From positions 47,492-111,491 of the forward strand of contig FLMG01001299.1 in the NCBI GenBank assembly GCA_900088475.1: 64,000 bases of DNA, written 5' to 3'. The number at the start of each line of letters is the position of its first letter. Position 1 is the first letter of the stretch. Source of the stretch: Hyphochytrium catenoides (lineage: Eukaryota; Sar; Hyphochytriomycetes; Hyphochytriales; Hyphochytriaceae). Below are positions 11,249 to 23,850 of the stretch, one piece after another. The notes under the pieces were generated by a model. The model had not been told where the DNA came from. It saw only the letters and a program-made list of their open reading frames with translations, and did no database searches. Made by a program: the position numbers and the translations under genes.

Positions 11249-12759
11249 ATGATCCGTGGTAGATTAGGCGGTCTGGTGACCACGGCTGCTAGACGGGGTC
11301 AGGTGAGCAGTACCTCGCTTGGTCACAAGGAGACACGCAAGTTTTAATGTTCGCTGCAGGTTTCTGGATGGATCATCCGTTCTGCCTCCACAAGTGGAAG
11401 CTTGAATGAAGCCGTAGCTGATGAGGTGTCTGAAGTCCCAGCCAGCGCTTCACTTCGGGCGGGCTATGATGTCAGGGCAAAGAAGAACTATGAGAAGAAA
11501 ATGAAAGAGCTTCGGAAACAGTTCATGGCAGAGGTGGAAGAGCAAAGAGCGCGACAGAAGGAGGAAGAAGAGTAAGACTAGGGCGTCACCGCTCTTCATT
11601 TCTGATCTTTCCGTTACCGCTCGAAGTCTTTGTCTTCTCGTTCCGTCCTCATTTGACTCTCTCTCTTCACTTATCTCCTTCGTACACCATGTCTTCTCCG
11701 ATGTTGTCTGCTGCCATGCTCCAGCCGTTGGCGTTTCTCATCGTCTTTCTTATCTTTAGGTTGGAGCTAGCACGCATCCGGAGGGAGAAAGCACAAAGAA
11801 AGGTGATAAGAGACGCTAGAACCTTGGAAAATGAGGCGAAAGCAGCAAAGGAGAGGCAGTACTGGCACGAAAGAAGGGCGTAAGTCTATTACCGACCTCC
11901 AGATTCCTTCTTCTTCTGACTCTTTCAACTGCCTGAACCTCCGTCGGCTTTGCTCCCTAAGTCAGCCCCCTACTCTGCTTTCCTGATAAACAGCGTTATC
12001 CTGTTTGATCTGCGACTACTCTGTGAGCGTACGGCTGGCGTACGGTTATGCCTTCCGTCATCCTCTTTCTTCTATCTCTGTCGATTCGCTCTAGCTCGAT
12101 ATCACCTCGCCGTGGTAAACATATTTCCTTATCCACTGTCCTATTGCCTGTAGACTCATGACAAAGAATGCGATGATGAAGGAGGAGTTGATGCGGCGTC
12201 ATAGAAATTTCAGAAGATTGCAGGCCATTATGTACCTAGAGAAGGAGGCGGCGGGTTGGATTACTCCTGAGAACATGAATGAGGTATTTCCCTTTGACTT
12301 CGCCGTCTTGGTCTCTCTCACACACACACATTCGATTTGAATGGCTTCCTTCGCCCATTGGAGTACCATTCAAATAGCATAACACCCGTGTTACTTCTCG
12401 TCTTGTCCGTGTCGCTTCTGGCGTGAACGTGGACACCCAGAGCCTGGTCCTAAAGCCTGTGAGTCTGTTGCACCTGGCGTTGTCTAACCTCTCTGCTCTC
12501 CTATGCCTAGATGTTGACAGAAGATATGTTCAAGCAAACAACCTTGGCAGGCGAAGTCGCCCTTGCCACAGAAGAGGAAATTGAAGAATTCAAGAGGATG
12601 CTGGGCTCCGCCGAGACAGACTTTGCCAGTTTTGACTTGGATGACGAGGAAGACTTCCCATTCTCCAAGCCTTTTACTCTTAAAGACGACAGCAAGAAAG
12701 ATGACGATGAGGACCTATTTTCACTTCCCTTCAACGAGGATGAGCTTAAGAGGCGGTGA
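11249..12759 (+). CDS. Mitochondrial coiled-coil protein, possibly ribosomal mS26-like
   Basis: Exons 11249-11302, 11360-11571, 11760-11879, 12154-12283 and 12511-12759 join in phase at every boundary and give 254 residues. The N-terminus MIRGRLGGLVTTAARRGQ is a typical arginine-rich, acid-free mitochondrial presequence. The middle is a long highly charged helix (KKNYEKKMKELRKQFMAEVE, then LELARIRREKAQRKV). It is followed by RRLQAIMYLEKEAAGWITPE with NMNE, and the C-terminus is acidic (SKKDDDEDLFSLPFNEDE). The charged helix followed by a W/F-I-T-x-E-N-hydrophobic motif recalls the mitochondrial small-subunit protein mS26 (MRPS26/Pet123). That is inference from a short motif, and another mitoribosomal or import-linked protein is possible. 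It diverges from the LTO1-like gene. Confidence 0.7.
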
Positions 12760-13612
12760 GCGCAATACCACGAGGTTGACGTTGGACTCTTTGGTACATG
12801 GCGTTGGAGAGCCTACAAGGATATATGCAGCAGGATGAGAGAGGTTCTCCTATCAGTAATGACTCAACAGAGTGTTCTCTGTGTATATACCTTATCAGTC
12901 CCTCTCGCAGCTGTTCAACAACTAACGTAGAGCTCCTTCTTGCCATACAATAGCCCGAGGAGCATCACCTTGCCCTGTATAAGCTGTCTCTCAACTGTCC
13001 ACTAACTCTGTGCTACTCTTGATCCTACCGGCCTGCTGAGAGTTAGCCTTGTGTCTCTTTCGCTATATCTGAACAGCGTTGCCGTAATCCTTTACTCACT
13101 CCTTCACTGGGACTTTGTTCCCTTCTTCGCCACCGTCCATCTCCCTCGTCCTTGAGATAAGGGGAAAGCCGGATAGTCTCCTGCTAGACGTCGAGGCAAT
13201 GAATTTCCTTTTCTAACAACTGACACGCATTTCGTGACGTCACACTCGAAACCAAAGGAGCTCTAAGGCTACTATAGATCGATAGTAGATGGAAGAAAGT
13301 GAAAGGAAAAGAAAGGGACTGTCCAGCCCTAAAACGTCAAGACACCTCTATAGCTGGCACTAGGAAGATAGCTGGCACTAGGAAGAAAGCTGGCAACAGA
13401 GCTTATTCACAGTCATTTATGTATGCTTTGCCTCTCGGGATGCAAAATGAGCGGCACATGTCTACTAGTACAGGTCACAGCTTGAGGAAGGTGGTCTCTC
13501 CCACGCATAAATAAAGTCAGCGATAAACGGACTACTCAAAACCACACCGCAAAGAGAGAGCAAGACACCAGGAAGGCTCAAACTCTGTGCTTTTCGGCGG
13601 CTGGGCTAATGA
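12760..13612. other. Convergent intergenic interval without a gene
   Basis: The interval lies between the stops of the 11.2-kb gene and the KIX/LRR gene. Apart from a small tandem repeat at 13352-13399 I see no supported feature. The short plus-strand frame at 13299-13514 is built mostly on that repeat. Confidence 0.5.
13352..13399. repeat. 18-nt tandem repeat, 2.7 copies
   Basis: Units of AGCTGGCACTAGGAAGAT occur at 13352-13369 and 13370-13387 (last base A), with a partial third copy AGCTGGCAACAG. The region is non-coding and the repeat is probably a small minisatellite. Confidence 0.85.
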
Positions 13613-15178
13613 TCAGTCAGCACCTAGCTTGTCGTTGAGCTGCTGGAGCAGAGATGGGCTGCAGCTGTTGCCTAAGAGGTCAATCTCCATAAGTCTCGTC
13701 ACGACTCCATCCTCTAGAAGCTTCAATAGGCTTTGGAGGCCCTGATCGCTGATGAAGTTATTTGTCAGGGAAAACTTGCTGATAGTCCTGCCAAGGCCCC
13801 CATCTCTCATTTCCTTTCGAAGGAGCTCAAGGCTCGAGTCTGTCAGAATGTTAGCGCTTAAGTCGAGGACTGACAGCTTCACCTCCGTCTGACATAGTGC
13901 GGATATGATTGCCTGAAAGCCCGCTTCATCAATGAAGTTGCATCTCAGGTCCAAGACTTTCAGTCTCTGAAGCCTTCCGCTTCTGATGGTCTCTGCCAGC
14001 CGCGCCGCTCCAGCGCTTCCAAGGCCACATCCCACCAGACGGAGCTCTCGGATCTGATGATGAGAACCCGCAAGAGCTGCGAAGAGTCTGTCCAAAGACG
14101 GCTGAGAGACAAGGCCCGCATTGAGATCCAATACTTCGAGCTCTGTCAGAGATCCGGACGTAAGACCGTCAGCCATAGCGTTGATCATACTATCGTGACA
14201 ATTGCATTCTATAAAGCGCGAATAATCCATTCGGCATGTCTTCGTACACGCTCCACCTTTATGAAGCATGTGTATCTCTCTCAACGCTTTAAGCTGACTG
14301 AACCCACGCGTGAAGAGCTCTACTTTGCCCTCAAAGTCATGGGCATGGAAGATAAACTTCAATAAGGCTCTAGGTACACTCCTTCTTGCTGCATGACAGA
14401 CAGAGAGAGACTGGATAGCATCAACGCCGTCCAGAAAGCCATAGATCTTGCGTACAACGTCAAGCTGTTCAAGAAGGAAAGGCGGCTGGTCTTCCGTCTT
14501 CCTCTCGCCAATGTAAACGCTTTCGTGTGCTCTTCTGGCTCTTTTGTTTGGCTCTGTCTGTCCATGAGTCGCGCATGGTTGGCTCAGCCTTCTCTTTACG
14601 TCCGGAATAGCCTTTGCGACAGCAATAGACTGTAGTCTTCTCTTCATAGAACCAGGGGTAGCGTACTCTCCCCGAGAGCCAGAGGAGTTATAGAGGCTCT
14701 CTTCGAGTCGTCGTGCAACGACAGGGAGACGAGTGAGAGCTTGCAGGTCCGAGCAAGGCGTGTTACTGCGCATTAAGGTCAATATGCGCGTCCTCATCAT
14801 CCGCCTTACGGGCCCATCTGAGAAGGAGTGCCAAGCCTGCGGATGGTCTATAGGATTAGGCCCTTGAGTAGAATAGAGAACAGGGGAAGAGAAGGAAGAT
14901 GAAGAAGGGAGAGAGACGCGAAGACGGTCATCGCGTTCACTGCCGATTGCTCTTCCTCCCGTGCGCGGCTGTAAGAGTGAGAAAGGTCTAGCATCGCCTT
15001 TCACTCCCCCTTGCGTCTCTCCGTGCATAGTAGTAGTAAGAGTCGACAAAAGAGTGGCAGGGCCGCCAGCAGGTAACCTTCTTTCCTCAGCCAGCCCACT
15101 GTCAGAGGACAGAGGGACGAGCTTTACGCGAAAATGATGGCTTCTGGGGCTGGAGATGCTGTCTTCGGACGAGCTCAT
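13613..15178 (-). CDS. KIX + F-box-like + leucine-rich-repeat protein
   Basis: This is a single open exon of 521 residues from the first ATG (15178); the frame is open further upstream but without ATG. Residues about 1-120 are Ser/Pro-rich and disordered. Residues about 123-190 match a KIX fold (VARRLEESLYNSSGSRGEYA then SMKRRLQSIAV), the transcription-coactivator domain that binds activation domains. Residues about 234-274 (QLDVVRKIYGFLDGVDAIQS) resemble an F-box, which would link to SCF ubiquitin ligases. Residues about 339-519 are RNI-type leucine-rich repeats (LTELEVLDLNAG, IRELRLVGCGLGSAG, LKVLDLRCNFIDEAGFQA, LSVLDLSANILTDSSL). The domain calls rest on pattern, and KIX is the firmer of the first two. 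The protein may be a nuclear adaptor, but its partner is unknown. Confidence 0.8.
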   Translation of the reverse strand: MSSSEDSISSPRSHHFRVKLVPLSSDSGLAEERRLPAGGPATLLSTLTTTMHGETQGGVKGDARPFSLLQPRTGGRAIGSERDDRLRVSLPSSSSFSSPVLYSTQGPNPIDHPQAWHSFSDGPVRRMMRTRILTLMRSNTPCSDLQALTRLPVVARRLEESLYNSSGSRGEYATPGSMKRRLQSIAVAKAIPDVKRRLSQPCATHGQTEPNKRARRAHESVYIGERKTEDQPPFLLEQLDVVRKIYGFLDGVDAIQSLSVCHAARRSVPRALLKFIFHAHDFEGKVELFTRGFSQLKALREIHMLHKGGACTKTCRMDYSRFIECNCHDSMINAMADGLTSGSLTELEVLDLNAGLVSQPSLDRLFAALAGSHHQIRELRLVGCGLGSAGAARLAETIRSGRLQRLKVLDLRCNFIDEAGFQAIISALCQTEVKLSVLDLSANILTDSSLELLRKEMRDGGLGRTISKFSLTNNFISDQGLQSLLKLLEDGVVTRLMEIDLLGNSCSPSLLQQLNDKLGAD

Positions 15179-16000
15179 GGCTTGGCAGTGCGTAGGTTCT
15201 CTGGTCTCTCTCAGTCCTCCAATACACAGATACCCAAGGTACCCAGTTAATCCCGTGAGAGAACAGAGACTAAGGAAGTGATGGTAAGATCCTGTTGTGC
15301 GCCTAAAAGATATCAAGATCTCATGGGCCTAAGAGACACAATAGTGCCGCATATCTACTGCGGACCAGTGGTGTGAGTCTTTGTACCTGCGACTTACAGA
15401 AGAGAGACGCGATGGTTATCCTTTCTTCCGTCCCGACAGAGCTAGCCCATGCCGGATAGGATATAGAGGACACAAGTCTTTAGAGAGCTGGCACCGCGAT
15501 CGTCAGTAAAACAGACAGAATTGCCAGCTAAGAGAAGGGGATAGAGGAAGGAAAAGAGAGGGAGAGAGACAAAGAGAAAGGAAAAGAGAAAAAGGTAAGA
15601 GCAGCAGGAGAGGCTGAAGAATGCTATAGAAACAGAAAGCGGGCGACAGGGACAGGCGTCCAGAGAGAAGGAGTGCTGATGTAAGAAGGGTGATGACGAC
15701 ACGAATCCGAGTCGTTGCTCTAAGGTAACATGTGAAGCAGCGGAGAGAGAGAAAGAGAGCGATCGGCGTGCTGCTCCTTAAGAACAACAAGCTGAGTTGA
15801 TGAGCTGATGGTGGTGCGTGTCCTGCCAGCAAGCGGCGTCCGCCCAACAACTTCCACGGGAAGAGGTTGTTCTCTCTCGCTTCACGATAAAAGAGGAGCA
15901 TCCAGCAGACAACACCAGGTTACGACATGAGAAAGAGACATTGCACAGAGACGGAGACACAGAGACAGAGACACAGAGACAGCAAGAGAGAGAGACGACG

Positions 16001-16047
<47 letters not shown>

Positions 16048-16990
16048 TAGCTAGTTTGCAGGGTTTGGATAACTGAGGAGAAAGAGAGGAAGAGGAAGAA
16101 ATCCAGAAAGAACTGCAGAAAGAGCTTTTGGAGTCAATGGCAAGAAGAGACCCTATCAACTAGCGAGACAGAAAGAGGGAGATCATACTTAATAGATACA
16201 TGGAGGGAGGAGAGATATGGATGGGATCTCTTCTGAGAGCCTGTCGCGCTGGCTCAGAGAAATAGAGTTAGGTGATGTGATGCACGGCGGGTGGCGCAAG
16301 TGCGAGTGCGAGAGATATTCGGAGAATCCTCAGTCAAACTCAGCGATTCAGCCAAATACAGGCTGACTGCATAAGGCGGTTAATGTATAGAGTTAGAAGC
16401 GATCTTTTGGTGAGTCTTAATAGGGGCTTGCGGTTGACTATCAGGAGAGGTTTGATCTGGCATCTATGTCAGTCAGGAATATTATCAGGTAGATAGGTGA
16501 GAACCGACTCTGACCTATGTTTTGTGACGTTGTGAAGGGAACACCTTTCATGCCCTGGGAATGCGGTCAACGATTAGGTACATATTGCGTGGTAGGCAGC
16601 CTTCAGGCTCCCCAATCGGCGAAGGATAAGGTGAGAAAGAAGAGTTGAAGTTGGCTTCCTGCTGGAGCACCTTCTGTGGCCCAGGCTGCTGTCACATAAA
16701 TCACGCGCCTCTTGCCTACCCATCCCGTAAAGACGGGCATACCAAAGTCCGTACAGCGGTGGGTGGGTCTACAGGCGAAGAGGCTGACATACCCCCAATA
16801 CCGTTTATGTCACAACACGAGAGGGGACTGAAACAAACGTATTTCTTCAATAGAGGTTTTGAAATAAACGCAAATGGTGCCTTTCACGTTTTTAAAGTAC
16901 TGGGAACTGTTGAAGGCTGCTTGCTCTATGCTTGAAATATTGAAACCTTCAAGGCATCGTATATCCAGTCTCTTTGTCGCTCTTGTTGAC
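15179..16990. other. Low-complexity non-coding interval
   Basis: About 1.8 kb of purine-rich plus-strand DNA (AGAG-type runs at 15540-16060) separates the KIX/LRR gene from the next coding-like sequence. Minus-strand frames here translate to Ser/Leu runs and are artefacts of CT repeats. The plus frame at 16645-16935 has no domain and no splice support. The interval probably includes the 5' region of the KIX/LRR gene. Confidence 0.5.
16012..16044. repeat. (GA)n microsatellite
   Basis: An uninterrupted GA dinucleotide run of about 33 nt follows a longer imperfect AGAGAC-type stretch from about 15920. It is non-coding. Confidence 0.95.
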
Positions 16991-17039
16991 CTGTCGCACC
17001 TAAATAACCTTCAGCAGTAGGAATGGGCGGGTAGGCCCT

Positions 17040-17660
17040 TCATCTTCGAGGACATTAGACAAGGATGGGTGGTCACTGTAAAGTGAGAAGGCGTTGCATA
17101 CGCCACAAAAGGCAGGCACCAAGCATGAAGTGTGCCTCCTTATTAGCATGTGGCCGCTAACGGACTTTTCATCTCTCTCTTTTACAAGGGCCAACATAAT
17201 AAGCTGGATGGAGGACTCTCTGTCTCTGTCTATGACCGTTTAGCCAAGTTTGCCTACCTTTGCTAACTCTACTCTATATCTGCTCATGGCCCGAATCCGC
17301 TCCGTTCCTAACCCCAAATTCGGAGAGCATACTAACTTTGGTAATAAGAAAGATATCCTCATTAGGGAAAACCCCTGGAAGATCGACCGTCCCAATAGTA
17401 GGAGAGAAACTGCACTAATCTCGTAAATTAGAACTATTCTAGGAAGGTCGTTACTCTGGACCTGTAGCGGACAGGCACGGGAGGAGTGAGAAGAAGAGGA
17501 AGCTGCTTGCCTTGGGCGCCTAGCGACGGCCTCGTCTTCTCTTCTCCGCCTCCTGGGGCGCGGCGCCGCTACCTCCTCCAACACCGCCAACACCAGAGAG
17601 ACGGATTGATACTGGACGAGGCTGGGCTCGATCTCAGTCATAAGGTCTCTAGTAGAGGAA
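17040..17660 (-). other. Candidate minus-strand exons downstream of dymeclin
   Basis: Two minus-strand segments look coding. One at about 17653-17466 follows a good acceptor (CTCTACTAG), contains MTEIEPSLVQYQSVSLVLAV and an arginine-rich stretch, and ends at a donor-like CAG/GTCCAG. The other at about 17230-17040 contains RRHTSCLVPAFCGVCNAF, with a CxxC that recalls but does not complete a C1-type zinc finger. They may be late dymeclin exons or a separate small gene. I could not close the phases from the last dymeclin exon. Confidence 0.3.
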
Positions 17661-18210
17661 AAGTAGCAAAAAGTAGTGGTGAAGAAAGGACTACAGGCGA
17701 GCAGATCGTAGATGGTGCAGAGGTTGCAGCCAGGGCCTCAGCTGCTTACCGTCACGTCTCCAATTCATCCTCCTACTTCCCTCTACTCCTTTCTTATTGT
17801 CAAGTCCGCGGGTCCCGGTTGCGACCCTGGAGTCCGTCATAGTGTTGTCGGCTCTTTCATCTGTACCTAGCAGTCGCACGGCCTGACATTTAGTAGTAGT
17901 TTACTAGGTTTGCCTCCTGCTGCCCATTACGTGTGCTCACTGCATCTCCTGCTGCCATGGATACCACTATTACCTCTCCTCCCCTGGTAAAGGACTCTCA
18001 CTTTGAAGACAGCGAAACAAGCCTCCAGTGTGTCTGGATATTCGTTCTAAGATATCTGTCAATGGGCCGGACGGGACGAACGCTAATAACCAGTTGTTGC
18101 AATATTCCTTTGGTTAATAAGCACCATAGCCTAGCTTCACACTATCGTTCAGTTGCTGTCGCACCGCCATCGTGCCCTTTCTCTTTGTCTGCGGTGCGCT
18201 GTAGACTGAC

Positions 18211-21200
18211 CTGGAAATCAGGCAACTGCTCATAGTCATAACTGCCTGAGGGGGCACCGTCCTCACTTTGCTGTCCGTCCAAAGATGGCCTGGATTTGTC
18301 GTATGAGCTCGTCTCGCTGTCTTCTAGAGAGAGAATGCTACTTAGCCTTTTTGTTAGGGGCATCTGCAGACAAAGGCAAAGTTAGAATTAAGGTCCAGTG
18401 AGGAGAGAAGAAGCCAACCAGTGAGCAGAGCGGATTAGGTCGTACATAGCAACATCAAGGACCGGAGTTAAGAACGTGTAAGGCACTAAGGTATAAGGCG
18501 ATGCTGGCATCTGCAAGACCCCGATAAACTCAGTACCAAGTTGACCAGTGTTAGCTCTGTGAAGTGAGAGTTGGGGTGACGCATGAATCAAACCAGAAAG
18601 AGAATTGCAAGGAAGAGAATAAGGACGACAAACCTCCCACAACTCAATGGAAAAACAAGACGCTCCTACCTGGTCAGGCTCAAAGACCATGATCTTTCGT
18701 GTTGCCCACTGTATATCGGTTGTTCTCTGAACCGTTGTCATCCAGACGTAAGGTACAAAGAAGCCCTCGGGGTTCTCCTCCTCCTCATATTTATATTCCG
18801 TCGAGCCACGGCGAATTTTCTAAGGGAGAGCGACATCAGTGAACCCTAGTCCATCTTCTCACAAGGAACTGCTCCCAACTCAAATAACGTCAATTCTAGT
18901 TATTAAAACCTGCTTCCCCCGTACTCTCCGGCCCCAGATCACCTCTGAAGTTTTTATAAATATGATTAGTCGTGGATGGCTAGCGTCTCTCCTCTGAACG
19001 CTATCCTGCTGTCAAGGTTCCAGAAGAGTCTCAAGATAAGCGTCTCCACTGTGCGCCTAAGCTCTTACCTCTGAAATACCGCTCCCAACTAGCAGGCTTT
19101 TGGAGCCTGCAACGATAACCTTTGTCACATCTTCCACTGTCGCGTTATCCGGTAGTTTCTCGACATCACTCTGGAAGTGTTGTATCACCTACAATCAGCC
19201 CAGCACCAATTAGCGTTGGATGGTTCGCTGAAGGTTGAAGCTAAGCTGTTTACCTGAAGGATTTTGTCCACGAAAGGCTTGAGACGTTCCAAAGCCTCAA
19301 GCTTCTTGAAGAGGGACTCCCCATGCAGCAGAGCGTATACCTAACTTGGCAGCAAGAGGCAGAACGTCATAAAGGGACGACGCTTTTAGTGAAGGCTTCC
19401 TCCGTAGCTATGTGGAGGTGGAGCAGTAGACTTCTCTCTANNNNNNNNNNNNNNNNNNNNNNNNNNNNNNNNNNNNNNNNNNNNNNNNNNNNGTTGTCTG
19501 TAGGGTTTAGCGTGGCATTGTTAGCAGCTGAAGGGAAGCCACCTACCAAGTGCGGGTTGTTCTGCAGCAGACTGTAGTTCATACAGACATTAAGAAACTC
19601 TAGCATAAGGCGAAGAAACTCATTGTACGCTTCGTATGTCGGCAGTCTCTGCCAGATACGCCAAAGGCGATGGCAGGATAATTAGAAGGAAAAGACATAG
19701 GAGCAGATGTTAGGAAGGGCAGAGCGCTAGAAAATTGCAAGGAGGGATGAGCTAGCTTTATGTCAGTAGCTAATACCAAGCCGCAAAATTCTCGAGAAGG
19801 GGAGGAGTTTCAAAGGGCCCGAAGGTCGTTAATCTTTACAACGATGCCAAGCTTAGGCTTAAGCCAACCAGCCAACAGATAGGGAAGATATATTTACAAA
19901 AGGGAGCGAGAAAGCTGGACCTACAATGTCGCTCTTGTCCTCGCCTCTCGGAGGGTCAGAGAGCAGATCTTCATGTAGGCGCAGTAGCTTCTTCGCGAGG
20001 AGCTCGGTAGCGCCGACCACCTTTTGAGCTGTATAAGGATGGAAGCCCTCAGCATGCGGGGCTAGGTTCGACAGCGCGGCAAAGCAGTTGAGGTGGATAT
20101 AAGAATCCTGAAAGGCATCGGGTCGAGAGATTTGTGAGATGAGAGACTTGTGGCAGAGAGGGTGCCACGGCATACGGCGCGATTGGCTTCTATACATTCG
20201 TGGAACCTCGTAGGTCGCCTTGTTTCTCTCTATCTTCCCTTCTATCTCTGTCTGTGGGTAAACACAGGTCGCCGTGTGTCTCTCTTTCTCTTTCTCTTTG
20301 TCCCTGGGTAAACACAAAGACCTTCCTTTCCTCATTTTCAGGCGTCTTGTTCAAGGATCGTTCTCACAATACGCCTTCTTTGCTATCCCTTATGCTGCCC
20401 TTGGAGTTCCCACTCTTACGCACCTGAAGCTTCGTAATGTTATATAGAATTACTCTCACTAGGACTATCAGCATCAGACTTCCCAAAGAGATGTTTGTGA
20501 GGCGTCGTTCATGAATCCAGGGAACCTGAGGAAGGATCTGCAAATAACGAGCTGTGAGCCCACCTCTTCCCACGCTGTCTCATTACTTTCCTCTTCTCTG
20601 AGGCAATTTCAACCTTGGTACCCTCCATACTGAGCATCCGACCTCCCGCTATGGTTACCGCATTTAAGGCTAGAAAAGTCTATTTTTAGCCATGTTGTTC
20701 CCCTCAAGGGACAGAATCCCCCCCACTTCACCGTCCCATCCTCTCTGACTCCGTCGATCACGCAGGACAGCGCTCCACCTCACGTCTCTAGTAGGTAAAG
20801 CCACGTACAATTTTTTGGAAGGACTCCTCTCCAAAGTTGCTTTCTTGTGTGAACGTAAGAAGCAGGATAACAAGAAGGTAGGATTGGGTGGGCCGCAACC
20901 TCGCAACTTGGTAGAGTGAACGAAGGATGGGGACTACCTGCAGCTGAGAGTTAGGAAGCGACGCTTATGGCGACAGGCGACGAGAGACGAATAGCTTCTA
21001 AGACGACTGAGGCCAAAAAAGAAAGGCTGCCGTGTTCTAGATAAAAAAGAACCTGAAGCATGAACATTCAAAGATAGAGAGACAAATGCGCAGCTCGAAG
21101 CGAGACAGAGAGAAGGAGCTTACCAGCTGCGATGAGTGCTCCAAGGTAGTAATGGTGTGCTTCATAAACAAAGAGTTGCCATACATGAGCGTGTAAAGGA

Positions 21201-23778
21201 GAAGAACGACGTGCTCCGATAGAAGATTCCTAGGGTTCACAGCGAAGCCATCAAAAAGTAAGCTCCCCTTTCCGTTACTCCTGCTTGAGCTACCATGCCC
21301 ATTGATAAGAAAATCGCTAAGTTTCCTCTTCCCGTCTACAAGTTTCCCCCTCCTAACGCTGTCAAACGTCGAAGTCTGACGTCAGATAGGTCTAACTACT
21401 GCTTACTTCGCGATGCCCTCAGTGAGCTCTGGGAAGGAAATGGGAATCGCCCCGCCTTGAGGATAGAGGACCGCCAACTGGTCAGCGGTGACTGCAAGAG
21501 AAGTGCAGTAGCGGGGAATTATCAGAGATCGAAAGCAAAAAAATCAAAACTAGGTCTCACTTGCCCCTTTACGGTGTCCCTCACACCACAGCTGTCTCCC
21601 CTTACCTTTACTATCAACTAGTCGGCCCATGGCCTCCCTGTAGGGGTTCAAAGCTGGAGCTCTGTTGCAGAAGAGAACACGTTAGGAGTTACGGCGGATA
21701 GAACAGCCAGGGAGCTGATTGGGCGCGAAAAGCAGAAGGAGGCAAGGAGAACGAGAGAGAAGATGGACCAGACAATAGGGAAGACGAAGGGAGAAGGTCC
21801 GGAATCCTCGGCAGCGCACCTATTATTGTGTGTGAGAATCAAGAAGAGAAGCACACATCTATCTGCCAGAGGGCATGCCTGCCTTGAAACAGGAAAGAAG
21901 TAACTGTACACCTGCCATGGGAAGAGGAAGACGGAGGCTAGAGACCTAATGTCAGCTAAAGAAGATCACATAATGTGGACGAATATTAGCAAGGTTAAAG
22001 CGGCTGAGATGATCACGAATGGATGGAACTCCAAAAAACTCAGAGTGAGGAGAAATTAGTTAGAAACTTCTTTACTAGAGCATTCTCAGGATGAAAGCAG
22101 AGAAAACGGCACTTTAGGAGGAAGAGAACGGTAACGAAGTAGCGACACTCTTACTTGCCACCGTTTTCCCTCCTTGCTCTTCACCCTTTTCCTTTTCGGC
22201 ATCATAATCTATATTTAGGGAAGCATTGGCCGCCTCTGTCGCCTCCATCACATCTGGCATTGTCTGACTGTTCGGGCTAACTTGCTCCAAGTACCGGAGC
22301 AGGAGGTTGCGGACCTAAACGAAGTGAAGAGGACCAAAGGAAACTTTATTGGTCTGCGACGAACTTTCTATCAACGAGCTGTAACGGTTCTGAATCAAGG
22401 GAGTACACATTAACAAGCTTTAGGTCGAAGGGAGCGGAGCAAACGATGAGCAAGGCAAAGAAGTCCGGGAGGAGAGTTTAGCAAAGAGTAGGCACTCCCA
22501 AAGAGTAGGCACTCGTACCACGTGCTCTCCAATCGATGTGGACTTTCCCTCTTCCAAATGTTCCCTACCAATGGCCATTAGAATGTCAAGGAAGCGATTG
22601 TCAGAAGTTGGCTGCGGAGTGCCATCTCCGGCAATGGTATTCTTGTCCAAAGGCTGAAAGAGCTGCGTGGAGAGAAGAACCAGGAGCGTGTTGACAGCTT
22701 CTAAGTGAAGATCGTAGTATGTGCCCTCTGGTTGTGTATGAATAAGTATCGCCAGTAGAGCTCGGACCAGCTCTGTGCATATATCTCCTACATGTTCGCG
22801 CAGGGCCAAGCGGGTGTCACAGAGATCAGTTGGAGGGAAACTCAAGAGAAACTCGCCGCCACGCCAGGAAGGCGAAGAGAAGGAGAAATGCGTATTATAG
22901 CCCATAGTATGGAATGAAAGACTGCAAAATCGCATTCAATTTGCTGAGATGGAGAGAGAAATGGAATCTTAGCTACGACGAGTTACTGCTCAGAGTAAAG
23001 GAAACCCCATTACCTGAAGGTGTTGAAGGCGCTAGAAGCCAGGGGTCAGGAGGAGAGTTGCAGCAGCCCCGTGGCAGATAGTAGAAGTAAGACGAGACCA
23101 AGGGTTAGCCATTCACAAGGTCTTTCTTCCCTCTGCTCTGACTCTTCTATTCTATTTTACTCTCTCCGCATACTTATACTAAGAAAATCGTCCTATTGGC
23201 ACTGGCGGCCAAACCTTGAACGAACGATTGCTCTGTCTTTTCCTGGTCTTACCCACCTGGAGGCCCCGGAGAGCAATGCTTGAGCAGCTCCTGTGGCCCA
23301 AACTCTTCAATGACATATTTGATAAAGACTCTGGTCAGGAACAATGCGTTAACCAATGGGATCTTAGATTCAGGCTGTCCCACAGGCTTAGACGACTTCA
23401 CGGCTGCGGCTGTAGAGCGCTGCAGTACGAGAACGAGATGATGCAGCAGGACACTGAAGTTGTTTGTCATAGCATTGTTGAAGGCTATGGCAGGGAAGTG
23501 CATAGAAGTGACCAAGTTGAGAAAACAGAGTATATATGGAGGAAAAGTATATGTGTGTTCGAGTGAGAGATAGTTTGAACCGAAAGAGGACCGAGAGAGA
23601 GACACAGACAGAGAGACCGAGAGAGAGAGCAGAGAGATAGCAGAGACAGGGACAGAGGAAGGAAGAGAGAGGAAGGAAGAGAGAGAGAGACAGAGGAGAG
23701 ACAGGGGAGAGACAGAGGAAGGAAAAGAGAGAGAGAGGAAGGATGAGAGAGAGAGACAGAGGAGAGACAGAAGAAGGA

Positions 23779-23850
<72 letters not shown>

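Noticed and set aside
13299-13514. 71-codon plus-strand frame
   Set aside because: Built on the 18-nt tandem repeat between two convergent genes, with no coding character.
15442-16159. Minus- and plus-strand open frames over the GA-rich interval
   Set aside because: Dinucleotide repeats keep several frames open at once, and the products are low-complexity with no splice or homology support.
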